Positions 19,387 to 27,349 of a stretch of DNA of 64,000 nucleotides are shown here, piece after piece. The position numbers and the translations under genes are program-made. Position 1 is the first letter of the stretch, and each line of letters begins with the position of its first letter. Source of the DNA: JACCSI01 sp963815285 (GTDB taxonomy: Bacteria; Acidobacteriota; Vicinamibacteria; Vicinamibacterales; UBA2999); the NCBI GenBank assembly GCA_963815285.1, contig CAWFGB010000006.1:1-64000 (forward strand), written 5' to 3'. Under the pieces are notes generated by a model. It did no database searches and was not told the DNA's origin. It saw nothing but the letters and a program-made list of their open reading frames with translations.

Positions 19387-19800
19387 CTACGTCGGGAGCC
19401 CCAACTCGAGTGCAAACCGGCCGTTCACGGTAATCACGCGGACGATGGGGAACACCGTGTGAATGATGGGTAAGCCGTAGCCTGAGACCGGGAGCGCTTC
19501 GATGCGTTCGCTGGAGACCTCGGGGAGTCCGGCGGTGCGCACGGCGAAGCCGCTGCCATCGTCGATGATGCGCAGGGTGAGGATGCCCTGCTCGAACTCG
19601 ACTTCACACGTGATGGTCGAGCCATTCTTCTCTCGGCTGCCGTGTTTCACGGCGTTGGTGATGGCCTCGCTGATGGCAACCTCGAACACCGGATCGCTGG
19701 CGCGCGGCACACCGAAGGCGCGTGCGGCCTGAACGAGATATGCGGTGGCCGGTCGGACCGATTCGATGCGGTTCGGTACAGTCAAGGTGGTCTTCGACAC
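19387..19800 (-). CDS. RsbW-like anti-sigma factor / serine kinase (Bergerat ATPase)
   Basis: A 137-residue GHKL ATPase of the RsbW/SpoIIAB type. The N box is EVAISEAITNAVKHGS, the G1 box is IIDDGSGFAV and a later loop reads GYGLPIIHTV. Such proteins hold a sigma factor or phosphorylate a STAS antagonist. The start is taken at GTG 19800, just after the stop of the STAS gene upstream; the frame is open further but overlaps STAS. It is the last gene of a four-gene minus-strand set. Confidence 0.85.
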   Translation of the reverse strand: MSKTTLTVPNRIESVRPATAYLVQAARAFGVPRASDPVFEVAISEAITNAVKHGSREKNGSTITCEVEFEQGILTLRIIDDGSGFAVRTAGLPEVSSERIEALPVSGYGLPIIHTVFPIVRVITVNGRFALELGLPT

Positions 19801-19810
19801 CGGGTCTTGC

Positions 19811-20155
19811 CTATTGAAAACTCTGCACGGCCTGTTCCACGCTGTCGTAGCTGGTAAACACGCGGTTGAGCCGAATGATTTCGAGCAAAGAGACGACTGG
19901 CGCCCGCACGCGCGCCAGCCGCACATCACCGACCCCGTTGCTGCGCTTCAAGGTCTTCAGCGCTGACACCAGAGCTCCGAGTCCCGAACTGTCGATGAAC
20001 GACACGTCGTTCAGGTCGACGACGAGCTGCCGATTGCCCGCGTCGATGAGCGACAGCAGCTTGCCGCGAAACTCCGCCGCCACCTCGATGTCCAATCGAT
20101 CGCTCGTCGGGCGAACGATGGTCGTACCGCGGTCGCTTGCGACCTCAATCTGCAT
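19811..20155 (-). CDS. STAS-domain anti-sigma factor antagonist
   Basis: A 114-residue single STAS domain of the RsbV/SpoIIAA type. The phosphorylation site region is VDLNDVSFIDSSGLGALVSA, with the conserved serine in DSSGLG near residue 57. Dephosphorylated antagonist would bind the RsbW-like kinase encoded 10 bp downstream. The PP2C phosphatase two genes upstream is the natural activator. This gives a complete partner switch in one locus, except that no sigma factor is adjacent. Confidence 0.92.
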   Translation of the reverse strand: MQIEVASDRGTTIVRPTSDRLDIEVAAEFRGKLLSLIDAGNRQLVVDLNDVSFIDSSGLGALVSALKTLKRSNGVGDVRLARVRAPVVSLLEIIRLNRVFTSYDSVEQAVQSFQ

Positions 20156-20214
20156 GGCCGTCCTCGTTTGTGCTTTTGTCGGAGAAGTCCGCTACTGCGG
20201 TATGCAGCAGGAGG

Positions 20215-21159
20215 CTACATCGAGATTCTGACGCGCTTGAGATAGGCGTCAAGCTCGTCTATGAGCTCAGTCATCCGCGGCACGTCTTTCTCGTGGGCGG
20301 CAACCTCGAGCTCGCCACCGATGCGGCTGACCACGTCCAGGCCGTAGCCGCGTCCCGTGCCCTTCATCTTGTGTGCGGAAGACTGTATGCGCCCGAGCTC
20401 ACCATCGACGAGCGCCTCGCGGTACATCGCGACTTCAGCCTTGCGGTGTTCGATGAATTGCGGCACCAGCGGCGCGATCTCGGGGTCATCGATGCGCACC
20501 ACGTTGCTGTGCACAGGGTGATTGTCCGCCGGGGGCTCGGGCGCGGCAGCGGAGCTGCTGTCCGGGTCGAACGCTGTCATCGCGATGATCGGTGTCGGGG
20601 AAACCCCCCGAGCGAGATCCGCGGCGCGGATCGCATGTGCCGCGGTCGCCCCATCGAGACCTGGCAAATCGATGTCCATCAGCACGACGTCGTACCGCTC
20701 AGTTGTGGCTTGCGCGACGGCGCGTTCGCCGGTTTCGACGACGTCGAGCTCCCAGCCGGTGTCGGCCAGGTACGTGCGCACTAGCGTGGCGAGCTCTGGA
20801 GCATCGTCCACGAGCAGGATGCGCAGCGGTCGGCGTCCCGCGACGCGTTCGATTGTGTCAACCAAGTGCGCCCGATCGAAGGGCTTGCCCACCCGCGCGG
20901 CGGCGATCGAGCACAGATCGGCGAGACGGGCCTGGCCATCCACCTCGCGCGACTGGCGATACGACTCGAGGTTGTCGATGATGCCTTTCACGCGCCGGGC
21001 AGCGGAATCGATCATCCGGACCCACGCCCGTTGCGCGTCGCTCAGGTCGGAGCCGCCGAGGGCGCCGCAGGCTCCCACCAATACGTTGAGTGGATTGAGC
21101 AGGTCGTGCCGGAGTTGATGCAGTCCGGTCGAGAGCGGTTCTTCAGGTGCCATGCCCAT
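20215..21159 (-). CDS. H-box / receiver / HPt hybrid protein without an ATPase domain
   Basis: A 314-residue protein. The N-terminal part has a histidine-kinase-like H box (LHQLRHDLLNPLNVLVGAC, His near residue 18) and a dimerisation helix, but no HATPase domain follows. The receiver domain (about 110-230) has LRILLVDDAPE, VVLMDIDLPGLDG and PIIAMTAF; after MTAF a low-complexity stretch replaces the usual lysine loop. The C-terminal HPt module has SSAHKMKGTGRGYGLD. It probably relays phosphate rather than making it. It lies between the PP2C and STAS genes. Confidence 0.8.
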   Translation of the reverse strand: MGMAPEEPLSTGLHQLRHDLLNPLNVLVGACGALGGSDLSDAQRAWVRMIDSAARRVKGIIDNLESYRQSREVDGQARLADLCSIAAARVGKPFDRAHLVDTIERVAGRRPLRILLVDDAPELATLVRTYLADTGWELDVVETGERAVAQATTERYDVVLMDIDLPGLDGATAAHAIRAADLARGVSPTPIIAMTAFDPDSSSAAAPEPPADNHPVHSNVVRIDDPEIAPLVPQFIEHRKAEVAMYREALVDGELGRIQSSAHKMKGTGRGYGLDVVSRIGGELEVAAHEKDVPRMTELIDELDAYLKRVRISM

Positions 21160-21165
21160 GAGGTG

Positions 21166-22392
21166 TCATGCCGCCGGATTGAGTTGTCGTCGAACGACAA
21201 CGACCGTGAGGTCGTCGGGCAGCTGGCCGCCGGCCGCCGTCGCCAGATCGACGAGCTTCTGCGCCGTCTCGCTCGCGGTGTCGTCGGACGTCAGGTGAGC
21301 AGCAACGGTGTCCCGATCGCGAAACAGCTCGGGCCGCGCTTCGCTCAGCCCGTCGCTGTAGATCACCAGCTGGTCCCCAGGTCCGATGGTGACGACCCCT
21401 TCGTTGTAGCGCTCCGTAGACAGCACCCCGAGCGGCAAACCCCAAGGCTTCAGCGGCGCGATGTCGCCGTCGGCCCGGCGCAGCAGGACCTGGCCATGGC
21501 CGGCGTCCACGTAGCGCAACTCTCCCGTCGCGGTGTTGAGTTGTGCGTGGAAGAGCGTGACAAATGAGCCCGAGCGCGCCAGATCGCTGTCGAGCGACGT
21601 CGCGGTGTGCTGCACAGCGTCGGCTGGGCCGTGCTGGGACACCATGGCGCGGATCACAGCTCGCACGGTGGCCATCAGCAGCGCCGCAGACATCCCCTTG
21701 CCCATGACGTCGCCGACGGTCAGGCTCAAGATACCGCCCGGCAGTTGCTGCCAGTCGTAGAAGTCCCCGCCAACGGCGCTTGCCGGCAGACAGCGGGCGC
21801 CGATCTCGAAACCGGGTAGCGGAGGGTTCTCAATGGGTAGTAGATCGGCCTGCACGGCGGCCGCGCGAGCCAGCTCTTCCGCAAGCTGCCCCTGCTTTTT
21901 CTCGAGCTCCCGGCGCAGATGTTTAATTTGGCGGCTCATGGTCAGCCGCGACAGCGTGCGATCGAGCGCCGCCTGGAATTCGCCGCGGTCGAACGGCTTG
22001 CGCAGGTAATCGTCGGCCCCGTGGCGGAGCGCGGCGATGGCTACCTGTTCGGAACTGTAGGCCGTCGTCAGGATGACGGCGACATCGAGCCGCTGCGAGC
22101 GAATGAAGTCCAGAACGTCGATGCCCGTCATCCCCGACATCGCAACGTCCAGAAACACAAGGTCGGGATGGACCTCTCGGAGTTTGGTGATGCCTTCCTC
22201 GCCGCTGTCAGCGTCGCTGACGACGTAGCCGCGCGCCTCCAACCGGGCACGAAGAAGACGATGAATCTCTTGGTCGTCGTCGATTACCAGTACACGTGCT
22301 GTAAGGTCTTCGCCGGCGACGGCTTCGGCGACGGGGAGGGTCATCGACGAGTGCTCATCGGCGACGCCTCCCCAACGATCGAGATCGACCAT
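21166..22392 (-). CDS. Receiver-PP2C (RsbU-like) phosphatase
   Basis: A 408-residue response regulator with a SpoIIE/RsbU-type phosphatase output. The receiver domain (about 30-150) has VLVIDDDQEIHRLL, the phosphoacceptor Asp in LVFLDVAMSGMTG and the lysine in DDYLRKPFDRGEF. A coiled-coil linker leads to PP2C motifs: SAVGGDFYDW, TVGDVMGKGMSAALLMATVR, VIYSDGLSEARPE and LPDDLTVVVVRR. It should dephosphorylate the STAS antagonist when its receiver is modified. The start ATG at 22392 has a strong GGGGAGGAG ribosome site. First gene of the partner-switch operon. Confidence 0.93.
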   Translation of the reverse strand: MVDLDRWGGVADEHSSMTLPVAEAVAGEDLTARVLVIDDDQEIHRLLRARLEARGYVVSDADSGEEGITKLREVHPDLVFLDVAMSGMTGIDVLDFIRSQRLDVAVILTTAYSSEQVAIAALRHGADDYLRKPFDRGEFQAALDRTLSRLTMSRQIKHLRRELEKKQGQLAEELARAAAVQADLLPIENPPLPGFEIGARCLPASAVGGDFYDWQQLPGGILSLTVGDVMGKGMSAALLMATVRAVIRAMVSQHGPADAVQHTATSLDSDLARSGSFVTLFHAQLNTATGELRYVDAGHGQVLLRRADGDIAPLKPWGLPLGVLSTERYNEGVVTIGPGDQLVIYSDGLSEARPELFRDRDTVAAHLTSDDTASETAQKLVDLATAAGGQLPDDLTVVVVRRQLNPAA

Positions 22393-22565
22393 TCGGGCTC
22401 CTCCCCGCTCAATAGCAAACCGAGCGCCAACTACAGAAAGTCAAACTCAGCTATGAGAAGATGAGGCGCTCTTTCACCGGTCTGCGAGCGGGCGCGGTCG
22501 CGGGGCTCGGCGCGCTGCCGGCGGTGTCAAGGATCAAGAAGCGCGCGGGCGAGACGGCTGAGGGA

Positions 22566-22580
22566 CGAGGCGGGGCCTCG
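22566..22580 (-). terminator. Hairpin after the DUF948-like gene
   Basis: CGAGGC-GGG-GCCTCG forms a perfect 6-bp stem with a 3-nt loop starting 9 nt after the stop of the minus-strand gene. No U-tract is visible, so a factor-assisted terminator or simple hairpin is possible. Confidence 0.4.
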
Positions 22581-22588
22581 CCCTCCTG

Positions 22589-23044
22589 TCAGCTGGCCGC
22601 GTAGAAATCGTGTGCGCTGGCGCGATCGTCCTTCATGCGCCGGCGCACCTGCTGGACCGTCCTGATAGCGGCGAGTATGGCGAGACCCGCGGGCACACCC
22701 TTTTTCACCGCGGGCGGCACCTGATTTACGGTCTGCTGAACTCGCTGTCCTGCCGAACGCACCTGATGTTCAACACTGTGCACGCCGTCGGTCACGGTCG
22801 TGGCGACCTGCTGGACCTTGGCGGTCACCGCGCGAACGTCGTCTGCGACAGCGTTGACGCGGTCGCTCACTGCCCCGACGCGAATCTTGACGTCCGCCGC
22901 CAGCGCCTCAACCTGTTGCTGGGTAGAGGTCGCGACGGCCATCAGCCTCTTCGCGGCAATGGCAAAGCCCACGAGATACACGATCTGGACGAGGGCCATG
23001 ACGGCCACTGAGATCGCCAGAACTGCTGCCCAGGTATCGCTCAT
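22589..23044 (-). CDS. Membrane-anchored coiled-coil protein (DUF948-like)
   Basis: A 151-residue protein with one N-terminal membrane segment (AVLAISVAVMALVQIVYLVGFAIAA) followed by a long helical coiled coil rich in Val/Gln/Asp (heptads through VNAVADDVRAVTAKVQQVAT). A short hydrophobic stretch (GVPAGLAILAAI) precedes a basic tail. This is the layout of DUF948 general-stress proteins. Its ATG overlaps the stop of the YtxH-like gene (ATGA), so the pair is coupled. Confidence 0.7.
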   Translation of the reverse strand: MSDTWAAVLAISVAVMALVQIVYLVGFAIAAKRLMAVATSTQQQVEALAADVKIRVGAVSDRVNAVADDVRAVTAKVQQVATTVTDGVHSVEHQVRSAGQRVQQTVNQVPPAVKKGVPAGLAILAAIRTVQQVRRRMKDDRASAHDFYAAS

Positions 23045-23361
23045 GATCGTCCCTCGGTCGTCAGGGGTTCAGCACCCGTATGCATCTGTGCGATCTCTCC
23101 CAGCGGTGCGGTGAGCGAGGAGGGCCTCGTCTCGGCCACGTCGCTCTGAAACATGGTGCTACTGCGATTGAAGGCACGACGGCCCTCCTCGAGCAGCCTC
23201 GAACCGCGACCAAGGGCGCCGTCCGCTCGAGAGCGCAAGGACGCCCGCATCTCGCTGCCGCGCATCGGTGCAGTCAGGAGCCCTGCCGCGACGCCGGCCG
23301 CCAGGCCTACAGCCAGGCCCATCAACGAAGCCGACATACCGTACCCAGACCGTGATCTCAT
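23041..23361 (-). CDS. YtxH-like small membrane protein
   Basis: A 106-residue protein with a glycine/alanine-rich membrane segment (ASLMGLAVGLAAGVAAGLLTAPMRGSEMR), the hallmark of YtxH-domain proteins, then a basic amphipathic helix. YtxH and DUF948 proteins are often neighbours in general-stress loci of other bacteria. AAAGGTG precedes the start. Confidence 0.75.
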   Translation of the reverse strand: MRSRSGYGMSASLMGLAVGLAAGVAAGLLTAPMRGSEMRASLRSRADGALGRGSRLLEEGRRAFNRSSTMFQSDVAETRPSSLTAPLGEIAQMHTGAEPLTTEGRS

Positions 23362-23422
23362 AGGTCACCTTTCGTTCATTATGGCCTGGCGAGCACATTG
23401 CACGAGCTGTGCCGCATTGCGG

Positions 23423-23746
23423 CTAACCCTTGAACTCCAGTTCCCACGAGTCGTACTCGAGCTGCGCGGCCGCGCCGCGCGGTCGAGTCTTGAGAGACGC
23501 GGCCAGTCGATTGAGGCGGCGCAGGCTTTCGGCGTCCGCCTTGCCTCGCAAGTACTGGAAGAGCCGAAAGGCACGCCGGCTGGCGCGATAGACACCGCAG
23601 GCCACGCACTCGACGTAATACTCATCCCCGTTGTGGAGGGTATCGACGAACGCGTCGCGGGCCCCGCAGACCGGGCACACGCTGGCTCTTATGGGAGCCC
23701 ATATCGGGAGATGCTTTGCCGTCAATGTCCTTATTGCGACACACAC
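23423..23746 (-). CDS. Zinc-ribbon hypothetical protein
   Basis: About 107 residues from GTG 23746, with a zinc ribbon made of CPVCGARDAFVDTL and VECVACGVYRASRRAF (two CxxC pairs), followed by a basic helix and an acidic C-terminus (YDSWELEFKG). The start is uncertain; the ribbon begins about 24 residues in. I do not recognise a named family; single zinc ribbons of this size often bind nucleic acid or protein. Confidence 0.55.
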   Translation of the reverse strand: MCVAIRTLTAKHLPIWAPIRASVCPVCGARDAFVDTLHNGDEYYVECVACGVYRASRRAFRLFQYLRGKADAESLRRLNRLAASLKTRPRGAAAQLEYDSWELEFKG

Positions 23747-23861
23747 CCTTTACAGGTGCCGCAGTCAGGTAACGACACTGCAAAAATGATGACGGCTTGG
23801 CGACTGCGCCCACTCACACTAGGCGGCGCAGCTCGGCCGTAACTCCGTGTAGATACGGCTC

Positions 23862-23867
23862 TATAAT
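23862..23867 (+). promoter_or_regulatory. Predicted leaderless -10 box (TATAAT)
   Basis: A perfect TATAAT ends 6 nt before the ATG at 23874. There is no room for a ribosome site between the expected transcription start and the ATG. Confidence 0.6.
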
Positions 23868-23873
23868 CCAAAG

Positions 23874-24095
23874 ATGTCCCACAAGCGTTATCAGTTCAAG
23901 TTGATCGAAGCCGCCGACGCCGCGGAACTCGAGACGCGCCTCAGAGAAGCCGGCAGTCAGCAATGGTCGGCGGTGGGATACGGCGTGTTGCCCGATGGAC
24001 GACGCAGTGTGTTGATGGAGCGCAAGGTTAAAGGTCATACTCCTCGTCATCGTGACGACGGCAGGCGCCAAGTCGCGGTCGCTGCCGACGAGTAA
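23874..24095 (+). CDS. DUF4177-like small protein
   Basis: A 73-residue protein beginning MSHKRYQFKLIEAADAAELE, then LREAGSQQWSAVGYGVLPDG and SVLMERKV. This is the strand-helix-strand pattern of DUF4177-type small proteins (whole-domain length, function unknown). It is probably leaderless. It lies immediately before tRNA-Arg. Confidence 0.65.
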   Translation: MSHKRYQFKLIEAADAAELETRLREAGSQQWSAVGYGVLPDGRRSVLMERKVKGHTPRHRDDGRRQVAVAADE

Positions 24096-24112
24096 CCAAG
24101 TGAACGTCGTGC

Positions 24113-24189
24113 GCGGCCGTAGCTCAGTTGGATAGAGCATCAGCCTTCGAAGCTGAGGGTCACAGGTTCGAGCCCTGTCGGCCGCGCCA
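24113..24189 (+). tRNA. tRNA-Arg (TCG)
   Basis: A full cloverleaf: acceptor GCGGCCG/CGGCCGC, D-arm AGCTCAGTTGGATAGAGC, anticodon stem TCAGC/GCTGA with loop CTTCGAA (anticodon TCG), T-arm ACAGGTTCGAGCCCTGT, discriminator G and encoded CCA. Confidence 0.97.
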
Positions 24190-24286
24190 ATCGTTTTCTT
24201 CCAGCCTCCCATCGCAGCAACGGCGCTGATCGGCTCGCTACGACAAATCGGGCCTCGTGATTGCAGTGCGCCGATCGGAGGAAGCG

Positions 24287-24817
24287 ATGGCCGAGGTCGT
24301 TCACGTGTTCGACGTGCAGATTTTTCTGGACGGCAATCCTTACATCGCCCAAGTGGCGGGCCGGCAGGCCGGACACATGTGGGAAGGGTGGCTCGAGTTT
24401 GCCGCCGTCGATGGTTCGGACGTGCGTCGGAGCCCGAGGGAAACGACCCAACCCGATCGCGATGCCCTGGTGTACTGGGCGACCGGTCTTTCAGGCACTT
24501 ACCTCGAGGGGGCGTTCCGGCGCGCGCTCGAGCCGCCGGTGCGCGTCGTCCGCAAGGCCAGGCCCGCCGCCCTCTTCGAATCACCCGCGCCCAATCCAGT
24601 GACCAACATCGTTGAGGCGGACCGCGCCGTCCTCGACCCGTTTTCGGTCGGCGCCAAAGGCGAAGAACTGCTGCGCCGCGAACTCGGGGCGTTGCGCGGC
24701 TGGCATCTGCGCAACATCATTCGGGCCTATGGCCTCGCCGAAGACGACCTTGATCTCGAGGCGTTCAGCGAACCGGAACTGATCGACCTGATCGTCCAGG
24801 GCGTGCAGCCGACATAG
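24287..24817 (+). CDS. Hypothetical protein
   Basis: A 176-residue protein from ATG 24287, which follows GGAGGAAGCG. The first half is beta-rich (VVHVFDVQIFLDGNPYIAQV, HMWEGWLEFAAVDG). The second half is a helical domain with GAKGEELLRRELGALRGWHL, then IIRAYGLAEDDLDLEAFSEP and ELIDLIVQGV. I do not recognise a family. The first strands recall small stress-response beta proteins, but this is not enough to name it. Confidence 0.7.
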   Translation: MAEVVHVFDVQIFLDGNPYIAQVAGRQAGHMWEGWLEFAAVDGSDVRRSPRETTQPDRDALVYWATGLSGTYLEGAFRRALEPPVRVVRKARPAALFESPAPNPVTNIVEADRAVLDPFSVGAKGEELLRRELGALRGWHLRNIIRAYGLAEDDLDLEAFSEPELIDLIVQGVQPT

Positions 24818-24832
24818 CGAGCCGGCCGGCGT

Positions 24833-26116
24833 TTACTTTACGCCGTGTTCCAGCAAATCGTCCATCGCCGTCGAGAACGTATCGATCTCTTCGAGGGTCG
24901 TGTAAATGTTGGGGGTGACCCGCACGCCCTGGTAGTCACTCCGAGCGATGGTTGCGGTGATGATGCGGTACTTGTTCCACAGGAACCGATTGATGTCCGC
25001 CGCGGCGATGTCCTGCACACCGACGTTGGCCAGACCGTAGGTATCACCTGGCCGCAAGCTCGAATGCAGCTGCACGCGCGGGTTGCTCTTGAGGCGATTG
25101 GCCCATCGCAACGTGAGGTAGCGCAGGCGCGCAGCCTTGCGATCGCCGCCCACGGCCTGGTGATAAGCAATCGCTTCGTTGATCGCCGCAAACGGCGCCG
25201 CGGCAATCGTGCCCACCTCTTCGAACTTGCGAATGTCCGTGTTCGAGCGCGCCGGCGCTGCCGTCAGCGGCCAGGTCGGCTCAATCCGATCGCGACGCAC
25301 GTACAGGAATCCCGTGTTGTGCGGCGCCAGCAGCCACTTGTGCAGACTCGTCCCGTAATAGTCGCAATCGAGATCGGCCAGCTTGAACGGGAAATGCGCG
25401 AACGCATGCGCGCCATCGACGATCGTGAGGATCCCGCGCTGCCGCGCCATCTGACTGAGGCGCTTGACTGGAAAGTGCTGTCCCGTGAGGTTGGTGATGT
25501 GGCAGAAGTGCAGCACCTTGGTGCGCGGGGTGATGGCCTTCGCAAAACGGTCGTAGAGATCTTCCTGGGTGGTCGGCACAGGAAAGTTGATCTTCGTGAT
25601 GGTGATGCCCTCACGCCGCGCGCGCTGATCCCAGGTTGTCAGCATCCGGCCGTAATCCTGCTCCGTCGTCAAGACCTCGTCACCAGGTTTGAGGTCGAGG
25701 CCGTTCTGGGCGATCTGCAGTGCCTCGCTCGAATTACGCGTGATGGCGAGCTCCTCCTTGTCGCAGCCGAACTCGGCGGCGAGCCGTCGGCGAGCGGTTT
25801 CCTTGTTCTGTTCGAGCTGCCCGCGGTAATGCACCGGTGCCTGGTTCGACATGTCCAGGTAGTACTTCAAGGCCGAGTGGACCGTGCGCGGGCTCGGACA
25901 GCTGTTGCCGTTATTCAGGTTGATGAGCGTCCGGTCGATATCGAACCCATGCTGCACTTCGCGCCAGTAGAACTCGTCCTGCGCCACTTCGTCCGGCGAC
26001 CGGCCGGCGACTTGCGCCGAGGCAGCAAGCAGCGATTCGAGATCCGCGGAGCCAAACGCGTAGGCGGCGGTTCCCGCCGCACTGGTGAGACGTAAGAACG
26101 CGCGTCTGCTGACCAT
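24833..26116 (-). CDS. Exported class V aminotransferase / cysteine-desulfurase-like PLP protein
   Basis: A 427-residue protein with a Tat-type signal at the N-terminus (VSRRAFLRLTSAAGTAAYAFG). The body is a fold-type I PLP enzyme of the class V family. Seen: NNGNSCPSPRTV, NSSEALQIAQNGLDL, the PLP aspartate in LTIVDGAHAFAHFPF and the Schiff-base lysine in YYGTSLHKWLLAPHNTGFLYV. Substrate unknown; isopenicillin-N-epimerase-like proteins have this layout. The start is the ATG at 26116, where the twin-arginine signal begins. An export signal on a PLP enzyme is uncommon but well precedented in this subfamily. Confidence 0.88.
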   Translation of the reverse strand: MVSRRAFLRLTSAAGTAAYAFGSADLESLLAASAQVAGRSPDEVAQDEFYWREVQHGFDIDRTLINLNNGNSCPSPRTVHSALKYYLDMSNQAPVHYRGQLEQNKETARRRLAAEFGCDKEELAITRNSSEALQIAQNGLDLKPGDEVLTTEQDYGRMLTTWDQRARREGITITKINFPVPTTQEDLYDRFAKAITPRTKVLHFCHITNLTGQHFPVKRLSQMARQRGILTIVDGAHAFAHFPFKLADLDCDYYGTSLHKWLLAPHNTGFLYVRRDRIEPTWPLTAAPARSNTDIRKFEEVGTIAAAPFAAINEAIAYHQAVGGDRKAARLRYLTLRWANRLKSNPRVQLHSSLRPGDTYGLANVGVQDIAAADINRFLWNKYRIITATIARSDYQGVRVTPNIYTTLEEIDTFSTAMDDLLEHGVK

Positions 26117-26475
26117 CACCATCCTCCACTCCAAGTTCCAAGGATCCCTAGGTCTTCGGGATTCCGAAGTTCAGGGCGCCAAGGTCGCATGGGCGGTTGG
26201 AGGATATCACTCTTGGGATAGCTCGATCGCCGAGGTCCCCGGCAGCCGCGATCCTTCAACCATTCACCAAACTGGAGCACGCGAGAGCGTCGGCATATGA
26301 CCCTGGGCGGATGGCCGAGGTGTCACGGATGGCCTTAGGTAACTCGGACTATCCCATCCACGGGTGCCCAGCCGTATGGTGGCGTCATGATTGCACTATT
26401 GGTATCCCGTTGGCGTGCGGTGACGCACGCGTTACGCAATTAGAGAAGACTTAAACCTTGAAGCAGGGGGAACTA
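26117..26475. other. 359-bp intergenic region, no gene recognised
   Basis: It holds no convincing gene. Features seen are lower G+C patches, a short inverted repeat GCGTGC-GGTGAC-GCACGC near 26413-26430 and the ribosome site GGGGGA for the next gene. Promoters for the divergent aminotransferase and secreted-protein genes should lie here. Confidence 0.5.
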
Positions 26476-27093
26476 ATGAAAAGGAATGCGTTTCGAAACG
26501 CCGCAGCGCTGGCGTTCAGCGTGACATTGGCAGGCGCAGTGATGGCGCAGACCCCGTCACCGCAGACGCCACAAACACCACCACCCACGACACCGCAAAC
26601 CACGCGGCCATCACCGGATACGCCCAGACAGGACAGCCTGAAGAACATGATTGGGCAAACCGTGACCGTGAGTGGTTGTCTCGCCTCGGCTAGCGGGTCC
26701 GGAGGAGCGGCTCCTGCGGGCGCATCATCCGATTTCGTGCTGACAAATGTCCAGCTGCGGTCGGGGGCGCCGACGCCGGGTGCGACGCCGGGTGCTCCAT
26801 CGACCGGAACTCCGTCGACGTCCGGAGCGACCGGCTCCAGCAACACGAAGCTAAAGCTGAAGGAGACGGGTGCCGCAAAGTTGAGCGAGAACGTCAACAA
26901 GCGCGTTGAGGTGACCGGCAAGCTGGAAGCAGGCTCGTCGAGCACAGCGCCGAGTCCGGGGACGACACCGGGTGCTCCAGGTGCGCCAGGTGCGCCAGAA
27001 CCCGGCACCCCGAAGCCGAGCGCTTCGGCCGACGCGATGCCTGAACTGCAGGTCGCCAGCGTGAAGGTTCTCGAACAGACCTGCACGCCATAG
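26476..27093 (+). CDS. Secreted Pro/Thr-rich protein with Gly-Ala-Pro repeats
   Basis: A 205-residue protein with a signal peptide (MKRNAFRNAAALAFSVTLAG, cleavage after AVMAQ). A Pro/Thr/Gln-rich linker precedes a small domain (MIGQTVTVSGCLASA ... FVLTNVQLR ... LKLKETGAAKLSENVNKRVEVTGKLE ... LQVASVKVLEQTC) split by low-complexity stretches (PTPGATPGAPSTGTP and TPGAPGAPGAPEPGTP). The strand pattern recalls small OB-like periplasmic domains. Two cysteines could pair. The Gly-Ala-Pro runs are encoded by GGTGCG/GGTGCC units like the intergenic minisatellite. Confidence 0.65.
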   Translation: MKRNAFRNAAALAFSVTLAGAVMAQTPSPQTPQTPPPTTPQTTRPSPDTPRQDSLKNMIGQTVTVSGCLASASGSGGAAPAGASSDFVLTNVQLRSGAPTPGATPGAPSTGTPSTSGATGSSNTKLKLKETGAAKLSENVNKRVEVTGKLEAGSSSTAPSPGTTPGAPGAPGAPEPGTPKPSASADAMPELQVASVKVLEQTCTP

Positions 27094-27120
27094 CAATAAC
27101 AGTTCGCTACTAGACACCAG

Positions 27121-27158
27121 GCTCCAGACCGCAGGGCGCCAGCCCTGCGGCCCGGAGC
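27121..27158 (+). terminator. GC hairpin downstream of the secreted protein gene
   Basis: CCGCAGGGC (27129-27137), loop GCCA, GCCCTGCGG (27142-27150) form a perfect 9-bp stem, extended by GCTCC/GGAGC outside. No T-run follows, so intrinsic termination would be imperfect. Confidence 0.45.
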
Positions 27159-27336
27159 CGTATCACCTGGGTTCATCATGTAGTGTCGTTTCTTCCAATT
27201 CTGCTCAGCTCTCCATCTGCGCAGTCTCGACCCGCAGCCGCCCGTCGCCACTGTCGCGCTTCCCTGAAAATTTCATCCCGCCTGTTGTCGCCTCTTCCAC
27301 CTGTTCGAGGGCCCGCTCGAGGCGGGCGTCTTGGCG

Positions 27337-27342
27337 TAACCT
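27337..27342 (+). promoter_or_regulatory. Predicted leaderless -10 box (TAACCT)
   Basis: TAACCT lies 7 nt before the GTG start of the ADOP permease at 27350; no ribosome site is visible. Confidence 0.35.
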
Positions 27343-27349
27343 GTAGCGC

